In this document: piece after piece, positions 37,686 to 47,757 of the stretch | Layout of the letters: every line of letters begins with the position of its first letter | Position numbering within the stretch: position 1 is the stretch's first letter | Assembly: GCF_003931565.1 (NCBI RefSeq) | Contig: NZ_RRYI01000005.1 | Span: 62,001 to 126,000 of the forward strand | Origin: Caulobacter sp. 602-1 | GTDB lineage: Bacteria > Pseudomonadota > Alphaproteobacteria > Caulobacterales > Caulobacteraceae | DNA length: 64,000 nucleotides | Direction: 5' to 3' | Notes under the pieces: model-generated | The model's database searches: none | Seen by the model: the letters and a program-made list of their open reading frames with translations, nothing else | Told to the model about the DNA's origin: nothing | Translations under genes and position numbers: made by a program

Positions 37686-40058
37686 GTGGAGTCGATCGAT
37701 CGACGCATGTTGCTGGCCATGGCCGGCTTGGCCGCCTCGGCGCCGTCGCTGCTGAGCGCCGCGCCGCTGGCCCCGCTCGGTCCGGCCAGCCCGTTGCCGC
37801 TGGCCGACGTGCGGCTGCTGGATTCGCCGTGGCTGACGGCGGTGGAGGCCAATCGGCGCTACCTCCACGCCCTGGAGCCCGACCGGCTGCTGCACAACTT
37901 CCGCACCAGCGCGGGGCTGCCGGCCAAGGGCGCGGTCTATGGCGGGTGGGAGAGCGACACCATCGCTGGCCACACCCTGGGCCACTACCTGACGGCCCTG
38001 TCGCTGATGTACGCCCAGACCGGCGACTTCGAGTGTAGGCGGCGGGTCGACTACATCGTCGGCGAACTGGCGGTGGTCCAGGCCGCCCATGGCGACGGTT
38101 ATGTCGCCGGCTTCACGCGCAAGCGCGGCGACGTGGTCGAGGACGGCAAGGCGATCTTCCCCGAGCTGATCGCCGGCGACATCCGCTCGATGGGCTTCGA
38201 TCTCAACGGCAGCTGGGTGCCGCTTTACAACTGGCACAAGCTGTTCGCCGGTCTGTTCGACGCCCAGCTCCATTGCGACAATCAACAGGCCCTGAACGTC
38301 GCCGTCGCCCTGGGCGGCTACATCGACGCCGTCTTCGTCCAGCTGAACGACGCCCAGGTCCAGACGGTCCTCGACTGCGAGCACGGCGGCATCAACGAGA
38401 GCTTCGCCGAGCTCTACGCCCGCACCCGGGATCCGCGCTGGCTGGACCTGGCCGAGCGCCTGCGCCACGCCAAGGTCCTGGACCCGCTGAGCCAGCGCCG
38501 CGACTCCCTGCCGTGGATCCACGCCAACACCCAGATCCCCAAGGTCATCGGCCTGGCGCGGCTGCATGAGCTGACCGGCAAGGCCGACCAGGCCGTGGCG
38601 GCGCACTTCTTCTGGGAGACGGTGACCCGCGACTACAGCTACGTGATCGGCGGCAACGCCGACCGGGAATACTTCACCGCGCCCCGCACCATCTCGCGCC
38701 ACATCACCGAGCAGACCTGCGAGAGCTGCAACACCTACAACATGCTGAAGCTGACCCGGCATCTCTATGGCTGGCGGCCCCGGGCGGCGCTGTTCGACTA
38801 TTACGAGCGCGCGCACATCAACCACATCCTGGCCCATCAGGACCCGTCGACCGGCATGTTCGCCTACATGGTCCCGCTGATGTCGGGCTCGGCGCGCCGG
38901 TTCTCGCGGCCGTTCGACGACTTCTGGTGCTGCGTCGGCTCGGGCATGGAAAGCCACGCCAAGCACGGCGACTCCATCTGGTGGCGCAGCGGCGACACCC
39001 TGCTGGTCAATCTCTACATCCCCTCGACCGCCCGCTGGGCCGAGCAGGGGGCGACCTTCCGGATGGAGACCGCCTATCCGTTCGGCGAGCGGGTCGAGAT
39101 CGTGGTCGAGGACTTGGGCGGTCCAAGGGAGGGGAAGGACTTCGGCCTGGCCCTGCGCGTCCCCGGCTGGTGCCAGGGCGCGCGGGTCAGCGTCAACGGC
39201 GAGGCGATGTCGGCGGGACCGGCCGGCGACTACACGGTCCTGCGCCGCGCCTGGCGCAAGGGCGACCGGGTCACGCTGGACCTGCCCATGACGCTGCGCA
39301 CCGAGGCGACGGTCGACGACTCCTCCGTGCTGGCCGTGCTGAAAGGGCCCGTGGTCCTGGCCGCCGACCTTGGACCCTCCAGCCAGCCCTATGACGGACC
39401 CGCGCCGGCGCTGGTCGCCCGCGATCCTCTGACGGGCTTCGTTCCCGTCGAGCCGACGCTGGGCCGGTACCGGACAAAGGGGATCGGCAAACCCGCCGAC
39501 CTGTCGTTCGCGCCGTTCTTCCAGCAGCGCGACCGCCGCACCGCGGTCTATTTCGCCACTTTCGACGAGGCTGGCTGGAAGAAGCAGCAGGTCGCCTACG
39601 CGGCCGAGCAGGCGCGCTTGCAGGACCTGGCGCGGCGCTCGGTCGACGTCATGCACCTGGGCGAGATGCAGGCCGAACGCGATCACGGGCTGGTCGCCAA
39701 GAACAGCTACGCCGTCACCTATCGCGGCCGCCATGGGCGCGATGCGCGCACCTTCGGCTTCTTCGAATACAGGGCTGCGGTGAAGCCGGGGCCGCTGATC
39801 CTGCAAGCCACTTTTTGGGGCGAGGAGCGCAATAAGCGCTTCGACATCCTGATCGATGGCGTCCGCATCGCGACCCAGGCGCTGACCGGTCAGCATCCGG
39901 GCGATTTCTTCGATGTGGACTATCCGATCCCGCAAGAATTGACCCGGGGCAAGGGAAGCGTGACCGTGCGCTTCCAGCCCGCCGATGACACGACCCGCTG
40001 TGGTCCGGTCTTCGGCGTGCGGATCTATGCGCCGGCGGGGTCTTCGAGAACAACCTGA
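37686..40058 (+). CDS. GH127-like beta-L-arabinofuranosidase (DUF1680)
   Basis: A 790-residue exported glycosidase with an RRMLLAMAGLAAS twin-arginine-like signal. The (alpha/alpha)6 barrel has GHTLGHYLTALSLMYAQTGD and LYNWHKLFAGLFDAQ. The zinc/nucleophile site of GH127 is visible: Glu346 and Cys348 in CESCNTYNMLK, and the Cys pair 415-416 in FWCCVGSGMESH, matching Glu338, Cys340, Cys417 and Cys418 of Bifidobacterium HypBA1. Glu328 is a candidate acid/base. HypBA1 removes beta-L-arabinofuranose from hydroxyproline-linked chains of plant extensins. Lying among prolyl-type peptidases and hydroxyproline catabolism, that activity is the best guess; other GH127 members act on other sugars. Confidence 0.88.
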   Translation: MESIDRRMLLAMAGLAASAPSLLSAAPLAPLGPASPLPLADVRLLDSPWLTAVEANRRYLHALEPDRLLHNFRTSAGLPAKGAVYGGWESDTIAGHTLGHYLTALSLMYAQTGDFECRRRVDYIVGELAVVQAAHGDGYVAGFTRKRGDVVEDGKAIFPELIAGDIRSMGFDLNGSWVPLYNWHKLFAGLFDAQLHCDNQQALNVAVALGGYIDAVFVQLNDAQVQTVLDCEHGGINESFAELYARTRDPRWLDLAERLRHAKVLDPLSQRRDSLPWIHANTQIPKVIGLARLHELTGKADQAVAAHFFWETVTRDYSYVIGGNADREYFTAPRTISRHITEQTCESCNTYNMLKLTRHLYGWRPRAALFDYYERAHINHILAHQDPSTGMFAYMVPLMSGSARRFSRPFDDFWCCVGSGMESHAKHGDSIWWRSGDTLLVNLYIPSTARWAEQGATFRMETAYPFGERVEIVVEDLGGPREGKDFGLALRVPGWCQGARVSVNGEAMSAGPAGDYTVLRRAWRKGDRVTLDLPMTLRTEATVDDSSVLAVLKGPVVLAADLGPSSQPYDGPAPALVARDPLTGFVPVEPTLGRYRTKGIGKPADLSFAPFFQQRDRRTAVYFATFDEAGWKKQQVAYAAEQARLQDLARRSVDVMHLGEMQAERDHGLVAKNSYAVTYRGRHGRDARTFGFFEYRAAVKPGPLILQATFWGEERNKRFDILIDGVRIATQALTGQHPGDFFDVDYPIPQELTRGKGSVTVRFQPADDTTRCGPVFGVRIYAPAGSSRTT

Positions 40059-40083
40059 CCAGGGCATGGGGAGGAGGGGCGTT

Positions 40084-41853
40084 ATGAAACGAGTTTCGGG
40101 ATTGGCGATCGCGCTGGGCATGGCGCTGGTCGCTCAGCCGGCGCTGGCGCAGACCAAGCCGGCAAAGCCCGCCATGAGCGCCGCCACCAGCGCCGACGCG
40201 CGCCTGAAGGCGCTCTATGACGCCGAGTGGAACTGGCGCGCCCAGGAGTTCGGCCGCGACGCCGACGACGAGGGCGGCGGCCTGGGCGATCGCCTGCCGC
40301 ATGTCGATCCCGTCAGCCAGCAGCGCCGGCTCACCTATTGGACGAACGCCCTGGCGCAGCTGGACAAGATCCCCGTCGACCAGCTGTCGCCCGAGGAGAA
40401 GGTCAACGCCGCGGTGTTCCGCACCGCACTGGAAGCCTTCGTCAGCCAGATCAAGTTCAAGGAATACGAGGACCCGTTCGGCTTCTGGACCTGGATGGCG
40501 CCGCGAACGGGCTTCGGGACCGTCGCCGAGTACCGCGCCTATCTGGGCCGGCTGCGCGACATGCCGCGCTATGTCGACGAGCAGATCGCCAACATGAAGT
40601 CCGGGCAGGCGCGCGGCTTCACCAAGGCCAGGGCGTCGATCGAGGGCCGCCACACCACCATCGCCCCGCTGGCGTCGAGCGACCCGGCGGCAAATCCGTT
40701 CTTCGGCCCGTTCGCCAACATGCCGTCGTCCATCCCGGCCGGTGAGCGCGACAAGCTGATGGAAGAGGGCAGGGCCGCCGTTACCGGCGCCGCCGCGCCG
40801 GCCTTCGGCAAGCTGCTGGCCTATGTGCGCGACGACTACATTCCGCACGCCCGGACCAATACCGCCGCCGAGAGCCTGCCGGACGGCAAGGCCTTCTACC
40901 AGGCCAAGATCCGCGAATACACGACCACCGACCTGACGGCCGAGCAGATCCACCAGATCGGCCTGAAAGAGGTGGCGCGCATCGACGCCGACATGCAGGC
41001 GACGATGAAGCAGGCGGGCTGGACCGGCGACTTCCAGGGCTTCCTCAAGTACCTGAAGACCGACCCGCAGTTCTACGCCAAGACGCCCTACGAGCTGATC
41101 GCCAAGTCTGCCTATGTGGCCAACAAGGCCAATGGCCAGCTGAAGTTCACCATTGGCCTGCTGCCGCGCTATCGCTTCACCATCGTGCCGACGCCGGCGG
41201 CGATCGCGCCGTTCGGGACGGGCGGCAATGGCGGCCTCGAGAGCTGCCTGATGAACACCTACAACCTGCCGGCCCGGCCGCTCTACACCATCCCGCCCTT
41301 GACCCTGCACGAATGCGTGCCGGGCCACAGCTTCCAGGCCGCCCTGGCGCTGGAAGGCCCCAACCGCCCGGCGATCCGCAAGCGCACTTACTTCTCGGGC
41401 TATGGCGAGGGCTGGGCGCTCTACATGGAGTGGCTCGGGACCAAGATGGGCGTCTACGAGACGCCCTATGACGAGTTCGGCCGCGAGACCTACGAGATGT
41501 GGCGCGCCGCCCGCTTGGTCGTCGACACCGGCCTGCATCACATGGGCTGGTCGCGCCAGCAGGCGCTGGACTACCTGTCCAGCCACACCGCCCTGTCCGA
41601 TCACGAGGTGACCATCGAGGTCGACCGCTACATCAACGATCCCGGTCAGGCCCTGGCCTACAAGCTGGGCGAGATGCTGATCCGCCGCAAGCGCGCGGAG
41701 GCCGAGGCCAAGCTGGGCGCCAACTTCGACCAGCGCTGGTTCCACGACGTCATCCTGGGCCTGGGCTCGGTGCCGCTGCCGACCCTGGAAAAGGCCATCG
41801 ACGACTGGATCGCCGGCGGCGGCAAGAATCCCAACCCCGCGACCGTTTCCTGA
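40084..41853 (+). CDS. DUF885 secreted metallopeptidase, paralog 2
   Basis: A 589-residue exported protein (signal ends PALAQ). ATG 40084 has GGGGAGGAGGGG upstream; the frame is open further upstream but inside the GH127 gene. The metal site reads HECVPGHSFQ, with Val replacing the Asn of paralogs 1 and 3, and FSGYGEGWALYMEWLG follows. The region aligned to FNADTFFWSGL is shortened (DPFGFWTWMAPRTGF), so the substrate pocket may differ. It follows GH127 by 25 bases in the same transcript. Confidence 0.9.
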   Translation: MKRVSGLAIALGMALVAQPALAQTKPAKPAMSAATSADARLKALYDAEWNWRAQEFGRDADDEGGGLGDRLPHVDPVSQQRRLTYWTNALAQLDKIPVDQLSPEEKVNAAVFRTALEAFVSQIKFKEYEDPFGFWTWMAPRTGFGTVAEYRAYLGRLRDMPRYVDEQIANMKSGQARGFTKARASIEGRHTTIAPLASSDPAANPFFGPFANMPSSIPAGERDKLMEEGRAAVTGAAAPAFGKLLAYVRDDYIPHARTNTAAESLPDGKAFYQAKIREYTTTDLTAEQIHQIGLKEVARIDADMQATMKQAGWTGDFQGFLKYLKTDPQFYAKTPYELIAKSAYVANKANGQLKFTIGLLPRYRFTIVPTPAAIAPFGTGGNGGLESCLMNTYNLPARPLYTIPPLTLHECVPGHSFQAALALEGPNRPAIRKRTYFSGYGEGWALYMEWLGTKMGVYETPYDEFGRETYEMWRAARLVVDTGLHHMGWSRQQALDYLSSHTALSDHEVTIEVDRYINDPGQALAYKLGEMLIRRKRAEAEAKLGANFDQRWFHDVILGLGSVPLPTLEKAIDDWIAGGGKNPNPATVS

Positions 41854-41899
41854 CCCTAGTCCCTGAACATTTCCCGCCCGCTCTGGATGGAGACTTCCC

Positions 41900-43681
41900 T
41901 TGTTCGTTCGCTCCCTGATGCTTGTCTCCGCCCTGGCCTTGATGGCCGGCGCTCCGGCGGTCGCCCTGGCCCAGACCGCCGCGCCGGCCGCCGCTTCGGC
42001 CAGCGACGCCGACAGCCGCCTGAAGGCGCTCTATGACACCGAGTGGGCCTGGCGGCAGAAGGAGTTCGGGCGACTGGCCAGTGACGCGCCGTTCAGCGGC
42101 GGCGCCGGCCAGCTGCAGCATGTCGATGCGGCCACCCAGGAGGCCCGCCTGGCCTACTGGACCAAGACCCTGGCCGAGCTGAACAAGATCCCGGTCGACC
42201 AGCTGTCGCCCGAGGAGAAGATCAACGCGGCGGTGTTCCGCACCAGCCTCGAGGCCTTCGTCGCCCAGGGCAAGTACCGGACCTGGGAAGCGCCGTTCAA
42301 CGCCGACAGTCAGTTTTGGTCCGGCCTGTCCGCGCGCAGCGGCTATTCCAGCGCCGAAGGCTATCGCCGCTACATCGGCCGCATGCGCGACGTCCCGCGC
42401 TATTTCGACGAGCAGATCGCCAACATGAAGGCCGGCGTGGCGCGCGGTTTCACCGTCCCGCGCGAGGCCCTGAGCGGCCGAGACGCCACGATCGCCGCCT
42501 TCACCGATCCCGACCCGGCCAAGAACGGCTTCTACGAGGCCTTCGCCAACATGCCCTCGTCGATCCCGGCCGAAGACCAGGAGAAACTGCGCGCCGAGGC
42601 CCGGCAGGTGATCGCCCAGTCGGTGGCGCCGGCCTACCAGAAACTGCTGGCCTATTATCGCGACGAGTACCTGCCCAAGGCCCGCAAGACGATCGCCGCC
42701 GAGGCCTTGCCGGACGGCAAGGCCTACTATCAGGCGCAGATCAAGGAGTTCACGACCACCGACCTGACCGCCGAACAGATCCACCAGATCGGCCTGTCGG
42801 AGGTGGCGCGGATCTCGGCCGAGATGGAGAAGGTCAAGGAACAGAGCGGCTTCAAGGGCGACATGCCCGCCTTCCTGAAGTTCCTGCGCACCGACCCGCA
42901 GTTCTACGCCAAGACCCCGGACGAACTGCTGGGCGTGTCGGCCTATGTGGCCAAGCGCGTGGACGGCAAGCTGAAGGACACCATCGGCCTGTTGCCGCGC
43001 TACCGCTTCACCATCGTGCCGGTGCCGGCCGCCATCGCGCCGTACTACACGTCCGGCCGGGGCGGGCTGGAATCCTGCCAGATGAACACCTACGACCTGC
43101 CGTCGCGGCCGCTGTACCAGATCCCGGCCCTGACCCTGCACGAGTGCAATCCGGGCCACAGCTTCCAGGCCGCCGTGGCCCTGGAGCAGACCGGTCGGCC
43201 GGCTTTCCGCAAGCAGACCTACTTCTCGGGCTATGGCGAGGGCTGGGCGCTCTACATGGAGTGGCTGGGGACCAAGATGGGCATCTACCGGACGCCCTAT
43301 GAGGACTTTGGCCGCCTGTCGTTCGAGATGTGGCGCGCCGCGCGCCTGGTGATCGACACCGGCATCCACCATTACGGCTGGACCCGCCAGCAGGCCATCG
43401 ACTACCTGGCCAGCCACACGGCGCTGGCCCAGCACGACATCGAGACCGAGGTCGACCGCTACATCAGCTGGCCGGGCCAGGCCCTGGCCTACAAGCTGGG
43501 CGAACTGAGCATCCGCAAGAAGCGCGCCGAGGCCGAGGCCAAGCTGGGTCCCAAGTTCGACCAGCGCAAGTTCCACGACGTCATCCTGGCGCTCGGCTCC
43601 GTGCCGCTGCCGGTGCTGGAGGCGCGGATCGACAAGTACATCGCCGACGGCGGCGCCAGCCCGACGACGCCAGCCCCCTAG
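41900..43681 (+). CDS. DUF885 secreted metallopeptidase, paralog 3
   Basis: A 593-residue exported protein. TTG 41900 is chosen because GGAG lies seven bases upstream and it gives a full signal peptide (FVRSLMLVSALALMAGAPAV); ATG 41918 would truncate it. The metal site is HECNPGHSFQ and the GYGEGWALYMEWLG segment is intact. It is closer to paralog 1 than to paralog 2 by eye (FNADSQFWSGLSARSGY, EVARISAEME). All three paralogs keep catalytic residues, so they have probably diverged in specificity rather than decayed. Confidence 0.9.
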   Translation: MFVRSLMLVSALALMAGAPAVALAQTAAPAAASASDADSRLKALYDTEWAWRQKEFGRLASDAPFSGGAGQLQHVDAATQEARLAYWTKTLAELNKIPVDQLSPEEKINAAVFRTSLEAFVAQGKYRTWEAPFNADSQFWSGLSARSGYSSAEGYRRYIGRMRDVPRYFDEQIANMKAGVARGFTVPREALSGRDATIAAFTDPDPAKNGFYEAFANMPSSIPAEDQEKLRAEARQVIAQSVAPAYQKLLAYYRDEYLPKARKTIAAEALPDGKAYYQAQIKEFTTTDLTAEQIHQIGLSEVARISAEMEKVKEQSGFKGDMPAFLKFLRTDPQFYAKTPDELLGVSAYVAKRVDGKLKDTIGLLPRYRFTIVPVPAAIAPYYTSGRGGLESCQMNTYDLPSRPLYQIPALTLHECNPGHSFQAAVALEQTGRPAFRKQTYFSGYGEGWALYMEWLGTKMGIYRTPYEDFGRLSFEMWRAARLVIDTGIHHYGWTRQQAIDYLASHTALAQHDIETEVDRYISWPGQALAYKLGELSIRKKRAEAEAKLGPKFDQRKFHDVILALGSVPLPVLEARIDKYIADGGASPTTPAP

Positions 43682-43725
43682 GACCTTCCCGAAGACCAGA
43701 CCAAGACTTCCATCCGGAGATTTCC

Positions 43726-45315
43726 ATGCGTGCGTATCCCCTCATAGCCGCCCTGGGCCTGGCCGCCCTCGCGGCGCAGCCCGTCCTGGCCCAGGAAAAG
43801 CCGCCGGCCGTCGAGGCCCCGGCCAAGGGTTCCGAAAAGGCCGCCAAGGCCGACGCCCCCGACCTGGCCCAGGCCAGCGCCGAGGAGGACGCCCAGCCCA
43901 GGCGCGGTTCGGTGACGGTCGGCGGCAAGGTCATCGGCTATACCGTCACCCCCGGCACCGTCGTCATCCGCAACGACGACGGCGAGGCGGTGGCCAGCAT
44001 GTTCTACGTCGCCTACGTGGCCGACCGTCCCAAGGGCTCGGCGCCGCGTCCTGTGACCTTCACCTATAACGGCGGCCCGGGCTCCTCGAGCATGTGGCTG
44101 CACATGGGCTCGATCGGTCCCGTGCACGTCGAGACGCCGCTGGTCGAGGTCGCCGCGCCGGCGCCCTACAAGATCACCGAGAACCACGAGACGATGCTGG
44201 ACAAGACCGACATCGTCTTCATCGACGCCATCGGCACGGGCCTGTCGCGGCCGATCGGCAAGTCGAAGGGACCGGAGTTCTATGGCGTCGACCAGGACAT
44301 CGACGCCTTCGCGCGCGGGGTCATGCGCTACCTGACGATCAACGACCGCTGGGACAGCCCCAAGTTCCTGTTCGGCGAGAGCTACGGCACCCTGCGCTCG
44401 GCCGGCCTGGTCCACGCCCTGCAGGAGCGCGGCGTGCAGGTCAACGGCGTCGTCCTGCTGTCGTCGATCCTGAACTACGGCATCCGCCAGCCGGGCTTCG
44501 ACCAGATCTTCGTCACCTACCTGCCCAGCTACGCGGCCACGGCCTGGTACCACAACCGCCTGCAAAACCGCCCGGCGGCGCTGGAGCCGTTCCTTACCGA
44601 GGTGCGCGAATGGGCCCGCGGGCCCTATGCCACGGCCATGGCCAAGGGCTCGGACCTCAGCGACGCCGAACGCTCGGCCATCGCCAAGCAGATGAGCGCC
44701 TATACGGGTCTGTCCGAGAAGTTCCTGCTCAGCGTCGACTTGCGTGTCGAGCTCGGCCGGTTCCGCAAGGAGCTGTTGCGTGACCAGTCGCGCACCGTTG
44801 GCCGCCTGGACTCGCGCTTCAAGGGCATCGACGTCGATGATGGCGGCGACGGTCCCGAGTTCGACGCCACCGACACCTCGATCAGCGGGGCCTATATCGG
44901 CGCGCTGAACAAGTATCTGTTCGGCACCCTGGGCTATAAGACCAAGCTCAGCTACCGCCCGAACTACTACGCCCAGATCGGCGGCGGAAAGTGGGACCAG
45001 AAGCACAGGGCGCCGGGCGGACGCGGAGGCGGCGCTCAGATGGCCCTGGCCGACACCGCGCTCGACCTGTCGATGGCCATGCGCCAGAACCCGAAGCTGA
45101 AGGTGCTGTCGCAGAACGGCTATTACGACATGGCCACGCCGTTCTTCGGGGCGGAGTATGACCTGAAGCACATGCAGATCGATCCGAGCCTGCAGAAGAA
45201 CCTGACCTACAAGTACTACGAGTCCGGGCACATGGTTTACATCAACCCGGCGGTCACCACGCAGTTCAAGAAGGACCTCGACGCCTTCTACGACAGCGCG
45301 ACACAAGGCAACTGA
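43726..45315 (+). CDS. S10-family serine carboxypeptidase
   Basis: A 529-residue exported enzyme (signal ends PVLAQ), followed by a low-complexity Ala/Lys/Glu linker to about residue 58. The S10 signature is clear: oxyanion GGPGSSSMWLHMGSIGP, nucleophile Ser219 in LFGESYGTLR, Asp468 in GYYDMATPFF and His502 in ESGHMVYINP. These enzymes remove C-terminal residues, best at acid pH; some release residues next to proline. It ends the plus-strand receptor-peptidase-GH127 run and is followed by a strong terminator. Confidence 0.94.
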   Translation: MRAYPLIAALGLAALAAQPVLAQEKPPAVEAPAKGSEKAAKADAPDLAQASAEEDAQPRRGSVTVGGKVIGYTVTPGTVVIRNDDGEAVASMFYVAYVADRPKGSAPRPVTFTYNGGPGSSSMWLHMGSIGPVHVETPLVEVAAPAPYKITENHETMLDKTDIVFIDAIGTGLSRPIGKSKGPEFYGVDQDIDAFARGVMRYLTINDRWDSPKFLFGESYGTLRSAGLVHALQERGVQVNGVVLLSSILNYGIRQPGFDQIFVTYLPSYAATAWYHNRLQNRPAALEPFLTEVREWARGPYATAMAKGSDLSDAERSAIAKQMSAYTGLSEKFLLSVDLRVELGRFRKELLRDQSRTVGRLDSRFKGIDVDDGGDGPEFDATDTSISGAYIGALNKYLFGTLGYKTKLSYRPNYYAQIGGGKWDQKHRAPGGRGGGAQMALADTALDLSMAMRQNPKLKVLSQNGYYDMATPFFGAEYDLKHMQIDPSLQKNLTYKYYESGHMVYINPAVTTQFKKDLDAFYDSATQGN

Positions 45316-45338
45316 ACGGGCCGCTCGGCTGACTGAAG

Positions 45339-45371
45339 ACGCTCCCGATCTCACCGATCGGGAGCGTTTTT
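45339..45371. terminator. Strong rho-independent terminator between convergent genes
   Basis: ACGCTCCCGAT (45339-45349) pairs with ATCGGGAGCGT (45357-45367) and five T follow to 45371. It ends the plus-strand operon that began at the receptor and may also serve the convergent dipeptidyl peptidase gene, which stops at 45376. Confidence 0.9.
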
Positions 45372-45375
45372 CCTC

Positions 45376-47673
45376 TCAGCGCGCCGCCACCGGCGTGACC
45401 ATCGCGCGCGCGTTCCAGTTCGGCGGCTCCTGGCCGGCCAGGTGGCGCAGGAAGAACTCGAATTCCTTGCGCTGGCCGTAGTCGATCGGGCCGGTGGAGC
45501 GGCCGACGGAATGGCCTTCGCCCGGCACGACCAGCAGGTCGAATTCCTTGTCGGCCTTGATCAGGGCGTCGGCGAACTGCAGGGTCGAGGCGGGGTCGAC
45601 GTTCTTGTCCTGCTCGCCGACGATCATCAGCAGCTTGCCCTGCAGGCGCCAGGCGTTGTCGATCGCCGAGGCGTCCGAATAGCTCTGGTCGACGGGCCAG
45701 CCCAGCCACTGCTCGTTCCAGCTGATCTTGTCCATGCGGTTGTCGAAGCAGCCGGCGAAGGCCACCCCGACCTTGTAGAACTCCGGATGGTAGAGCAGGG
45801 CCAGGGCCGTCGACTGGCCGCCGGCCGAGCCGCCGTAGATGCCGACGCGACTGATGTCGTACCCGGGATACTTGGCCGCCACGGCCTTGTGCCAGAGGAT
45901 CCGGTCGGGGAAGCCGGAGTCGGCCAGGTTCTTCCAGGCCACGTCGTGGAAGGCCTTCGAGCGGTTCAGCGTGCCCATGCCGTCGATCTGCACGACGATG
46001 AAGCCCAGATCCGCCAGGGACTGCATGCCCACCACCTTGTCGCCGCCCGCGTGATAGCCGAACGGCCACCAGGTCTTGGGCACGAAGCTGGAATGCGGGC
46101 CGGCATAGATGTTCTCGATCACCGGATAGCGCTTGGTGGGATCGAAATTCCGTGGGCGGACGATCAGGCCGTGGATGTCGGTTTTCCCGTCGCGGCCCTT
46201 GGCGACGAACGGCTCTGGCGGCTTGAAACCGGCGGCGACCAGCTGGCTGATGTCGGGTTTCTCGAGCATGGCGACCAGGCCGCCGTCACTCGTGCGGCGC
46301 AGCTCCGAGACCGGCGGCAGGTCGACGCGGGAATAGGTGTCGACATAGAGGCTGGCGTCCGGCGACAGGGCCACGTCGTGATAGGCGTCGGCGCTGGTCA
46401 GGGCCGTCAGCCCCTTGCCGTCGAAGCCGATGCGATAGACGTGCTGGAAGTAGGGATCCTGACCGGCGACCATGCCGCTGGCGGCGAAGTAGATCTGGCG
46501 CTTGGCCTCGTCGACCTTCAGCACTTGGCGCACCACCCAGGGGCCCTTGGTGATCTGGGTCTTCACAGCGCCGGTCTTGCCGTCGAACAGGTAAAGGTGG
46601 TTCCAGCCGTCGCGCTCGGACATCCAAAGGACCTCGCGGCCGTTGTCGATGTCCTGCCGGAAGCGGCGGCCCTCATTGATGAAGGTCTTGGCCGTCTCGG
46701 TGACCACGGCGCGCGGCTGGCCGGTTCTGGCGTCGATCTCGATCACGCGGGCCAACTGGTGGCCGCGCTGCTCGTAGATGAAGGACACCGTGGCGCTGTC
46801 CTTGCGCCATTCCAGCTTGGAGAGGTCGTAAGGGTTGGCGAACAGGTCGTCCGGCGTCGGCAACTGCTTGCCTTCGGCCGCCAGGAAGACGACCGGCCGC
46901 TCGATGTCCACCGCGTCGCCGGGCTTCGGATAGAGCTGGGTCTGGAGCTTGGGCTGCACCTGATCGGCGGGACGGGCCTCGACGCGATAGACGATGCGCC
47001 GGAAGCCGGGGCGCACGCGATAGGCGGCCAGCTTGGCCGAGTCCGGCGACCAGACGATCGACTCCGGATCGTAGAAGTTGGCCTCCGAGCCGTCGGTGCT
47101 GATCCGTTTCCAGGCTCCGCCGACCGGGCGCACGGCGATGTTGAAGTTCTCGACACGCGCCTCCCACTGGCCGTCGGGCGAGCGGCGCGGATGGTTGTCG
47201 GCCGGGACGGACAGGTCGCGCACCACGCCGAAGCCGCTGGGCCGACCTGGCCGGGGCGCCTCGGCGCAGCTGTAGTCGGTCAGCGTACAGCGCCAACCGG
47301 CTTCATTGAACGCGAAACGGATCGCCGCGCCCTTGTCGGCGAAGGTGAAGGTCTCGAACGGCAGCCGCAGCGGGTCGAAGGTCGTGTTGGCGGCCTTGCC
47401 GAGGCCGGCGGCGATGCGGGCCTGGTCGAAGCTGGGCGTCTTGGCGCCGGTCTTGACGTCGTAGGTGACGAAGGCGAAGCCGCCCTCGACCGTCTTGCGG
47501 TAGAATAGCTTGTCGTCGCCCGACCACCCGGCCGGATCGGCGACGTCGCGGGTCAGGTACATCTGCGTCTCGCGCAGCCGCAGCGAGCGCGTCATGTCCT
47601 GAGCCGTCACCTGCGCAAGGACCGGTGTCGCCTGCAGGGTCAACGCCAGTACGATCAATCCGCCAGTCCGCAT
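45376..47673 (-). CDS. S9-family dipeptidyl peptidase (DPP IV-like)
   Basis: A 765-residue exported prolyl peptidase with a signal ending TPVLAQ. The N-terminal 480 residues form an eight-bladed-type propeller (DPP IV N-terminal domain: [31 protein letters not shown]). The catalytic domain has Ser616 in YGGSAGGQS, Asp689 in VGEQDKNVD and His721 in [13 protein letters not shown] enzymes release Xaa-Pro dipeptides from peptide N-termini, which would feed the M24 peptidase and amidohydrolases here. The start ATG 47673 has GGGGA upstream. Its promoter shares operator site 4 with the divergent gene. Confidence 0.94.
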   Translation of the reverse strand: MRTGGLIVLALTLQATPVLAQVTAQDMTRSLRLRETQMYLTRDVADPAGWSGDDKLFYRKTVEGGFAFVTYDVKTGAKTPSFDQARIAAGLGKAANTTFDPLRLPFETFTFADKGAAIRFAFNEAGWRCTLTDYSCAEAPRPGRPSGFGVVRDLSVPADNHPRRSPDGQWEARVENFNIAVRPVGGAWKRISTDGSEANFYDPESIVWSPDSAKLAAYRVRPGFRRIVYRVEARPADQVQPKLQTQLYPKPGDAVDIERPVVFLAAEGKQLPTPDDLFANPYDLSKLEWRKDSATVSFIYEQRGHQLARVIEIDARTGQPRAVVTETAKTFINEGRRFRQDIDNGREVLWMSERDGWNHLYLFDGKTGAVKTQITKGPWVVRQVLKVDEAKRQIYFAASGMVAGQDPYFQHVYRIGFDGKGLTALTSADAYHDVALSPDASLYVDTYSRVDLPPVSELRRTSDGGLVAMLEKPDISQLVAAGFKPPEPFVAKGRDGKTDIHGLIVRPRNFDPTKRYPVIENIYAGPHSSFVPKTWWPFGYHAGGDKVVGMQSLADLGFIVVQIDGMGTLNRSKAFHDVAWKNLADSGFPDRILWHKAVAAKYPGYDISRVGIYGGSAGGQSTALALLYHPEFYKVGVAFAGCFDNRMDKISWNEQWLGWPVDQSYSDASAIDNAWRLQGKLLMIVGEQDKNVDPASTLQFADALIKADKEFDLLVVPGEGHSVGRSTGPIDYGQRKEFEFFLRHLAGQEPPNWNARAMVTPVAAR

Positions 47674-47701
47674 GTACAGTCCCCAGGACGCTCGTCGAGT
47701 T

Positions 47702-47722
47702 ATCGTATTATGTATACGGTGA
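47702..47722. promoter_or_regulatory. GTATAC operator (site 4) between divergent genes
   Basis: ATCGTATTATGTATACGGTGA has its core GTATAC at 47712-47717. It shares CGTATT-N-TGTATACGGT with site 3. The gap between the two starts is only 84 bases, so one bound regulator could block both the dipeptidyl peptidase and the duplicated secreted protein. Confidence 0.72.
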
Positions 47723-47757
47723 GGCTTGGCGAGGTGAAGCCCAAAGGGGAGGGAAGC

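Noticed and set aside
36738-40121. Open frame of 1127 codons on the minus strand opposite DUF885 and GH127
   Set aside because: It runs across two real genes and their gap, has repeated low-information composition and no signal, start site or domain.
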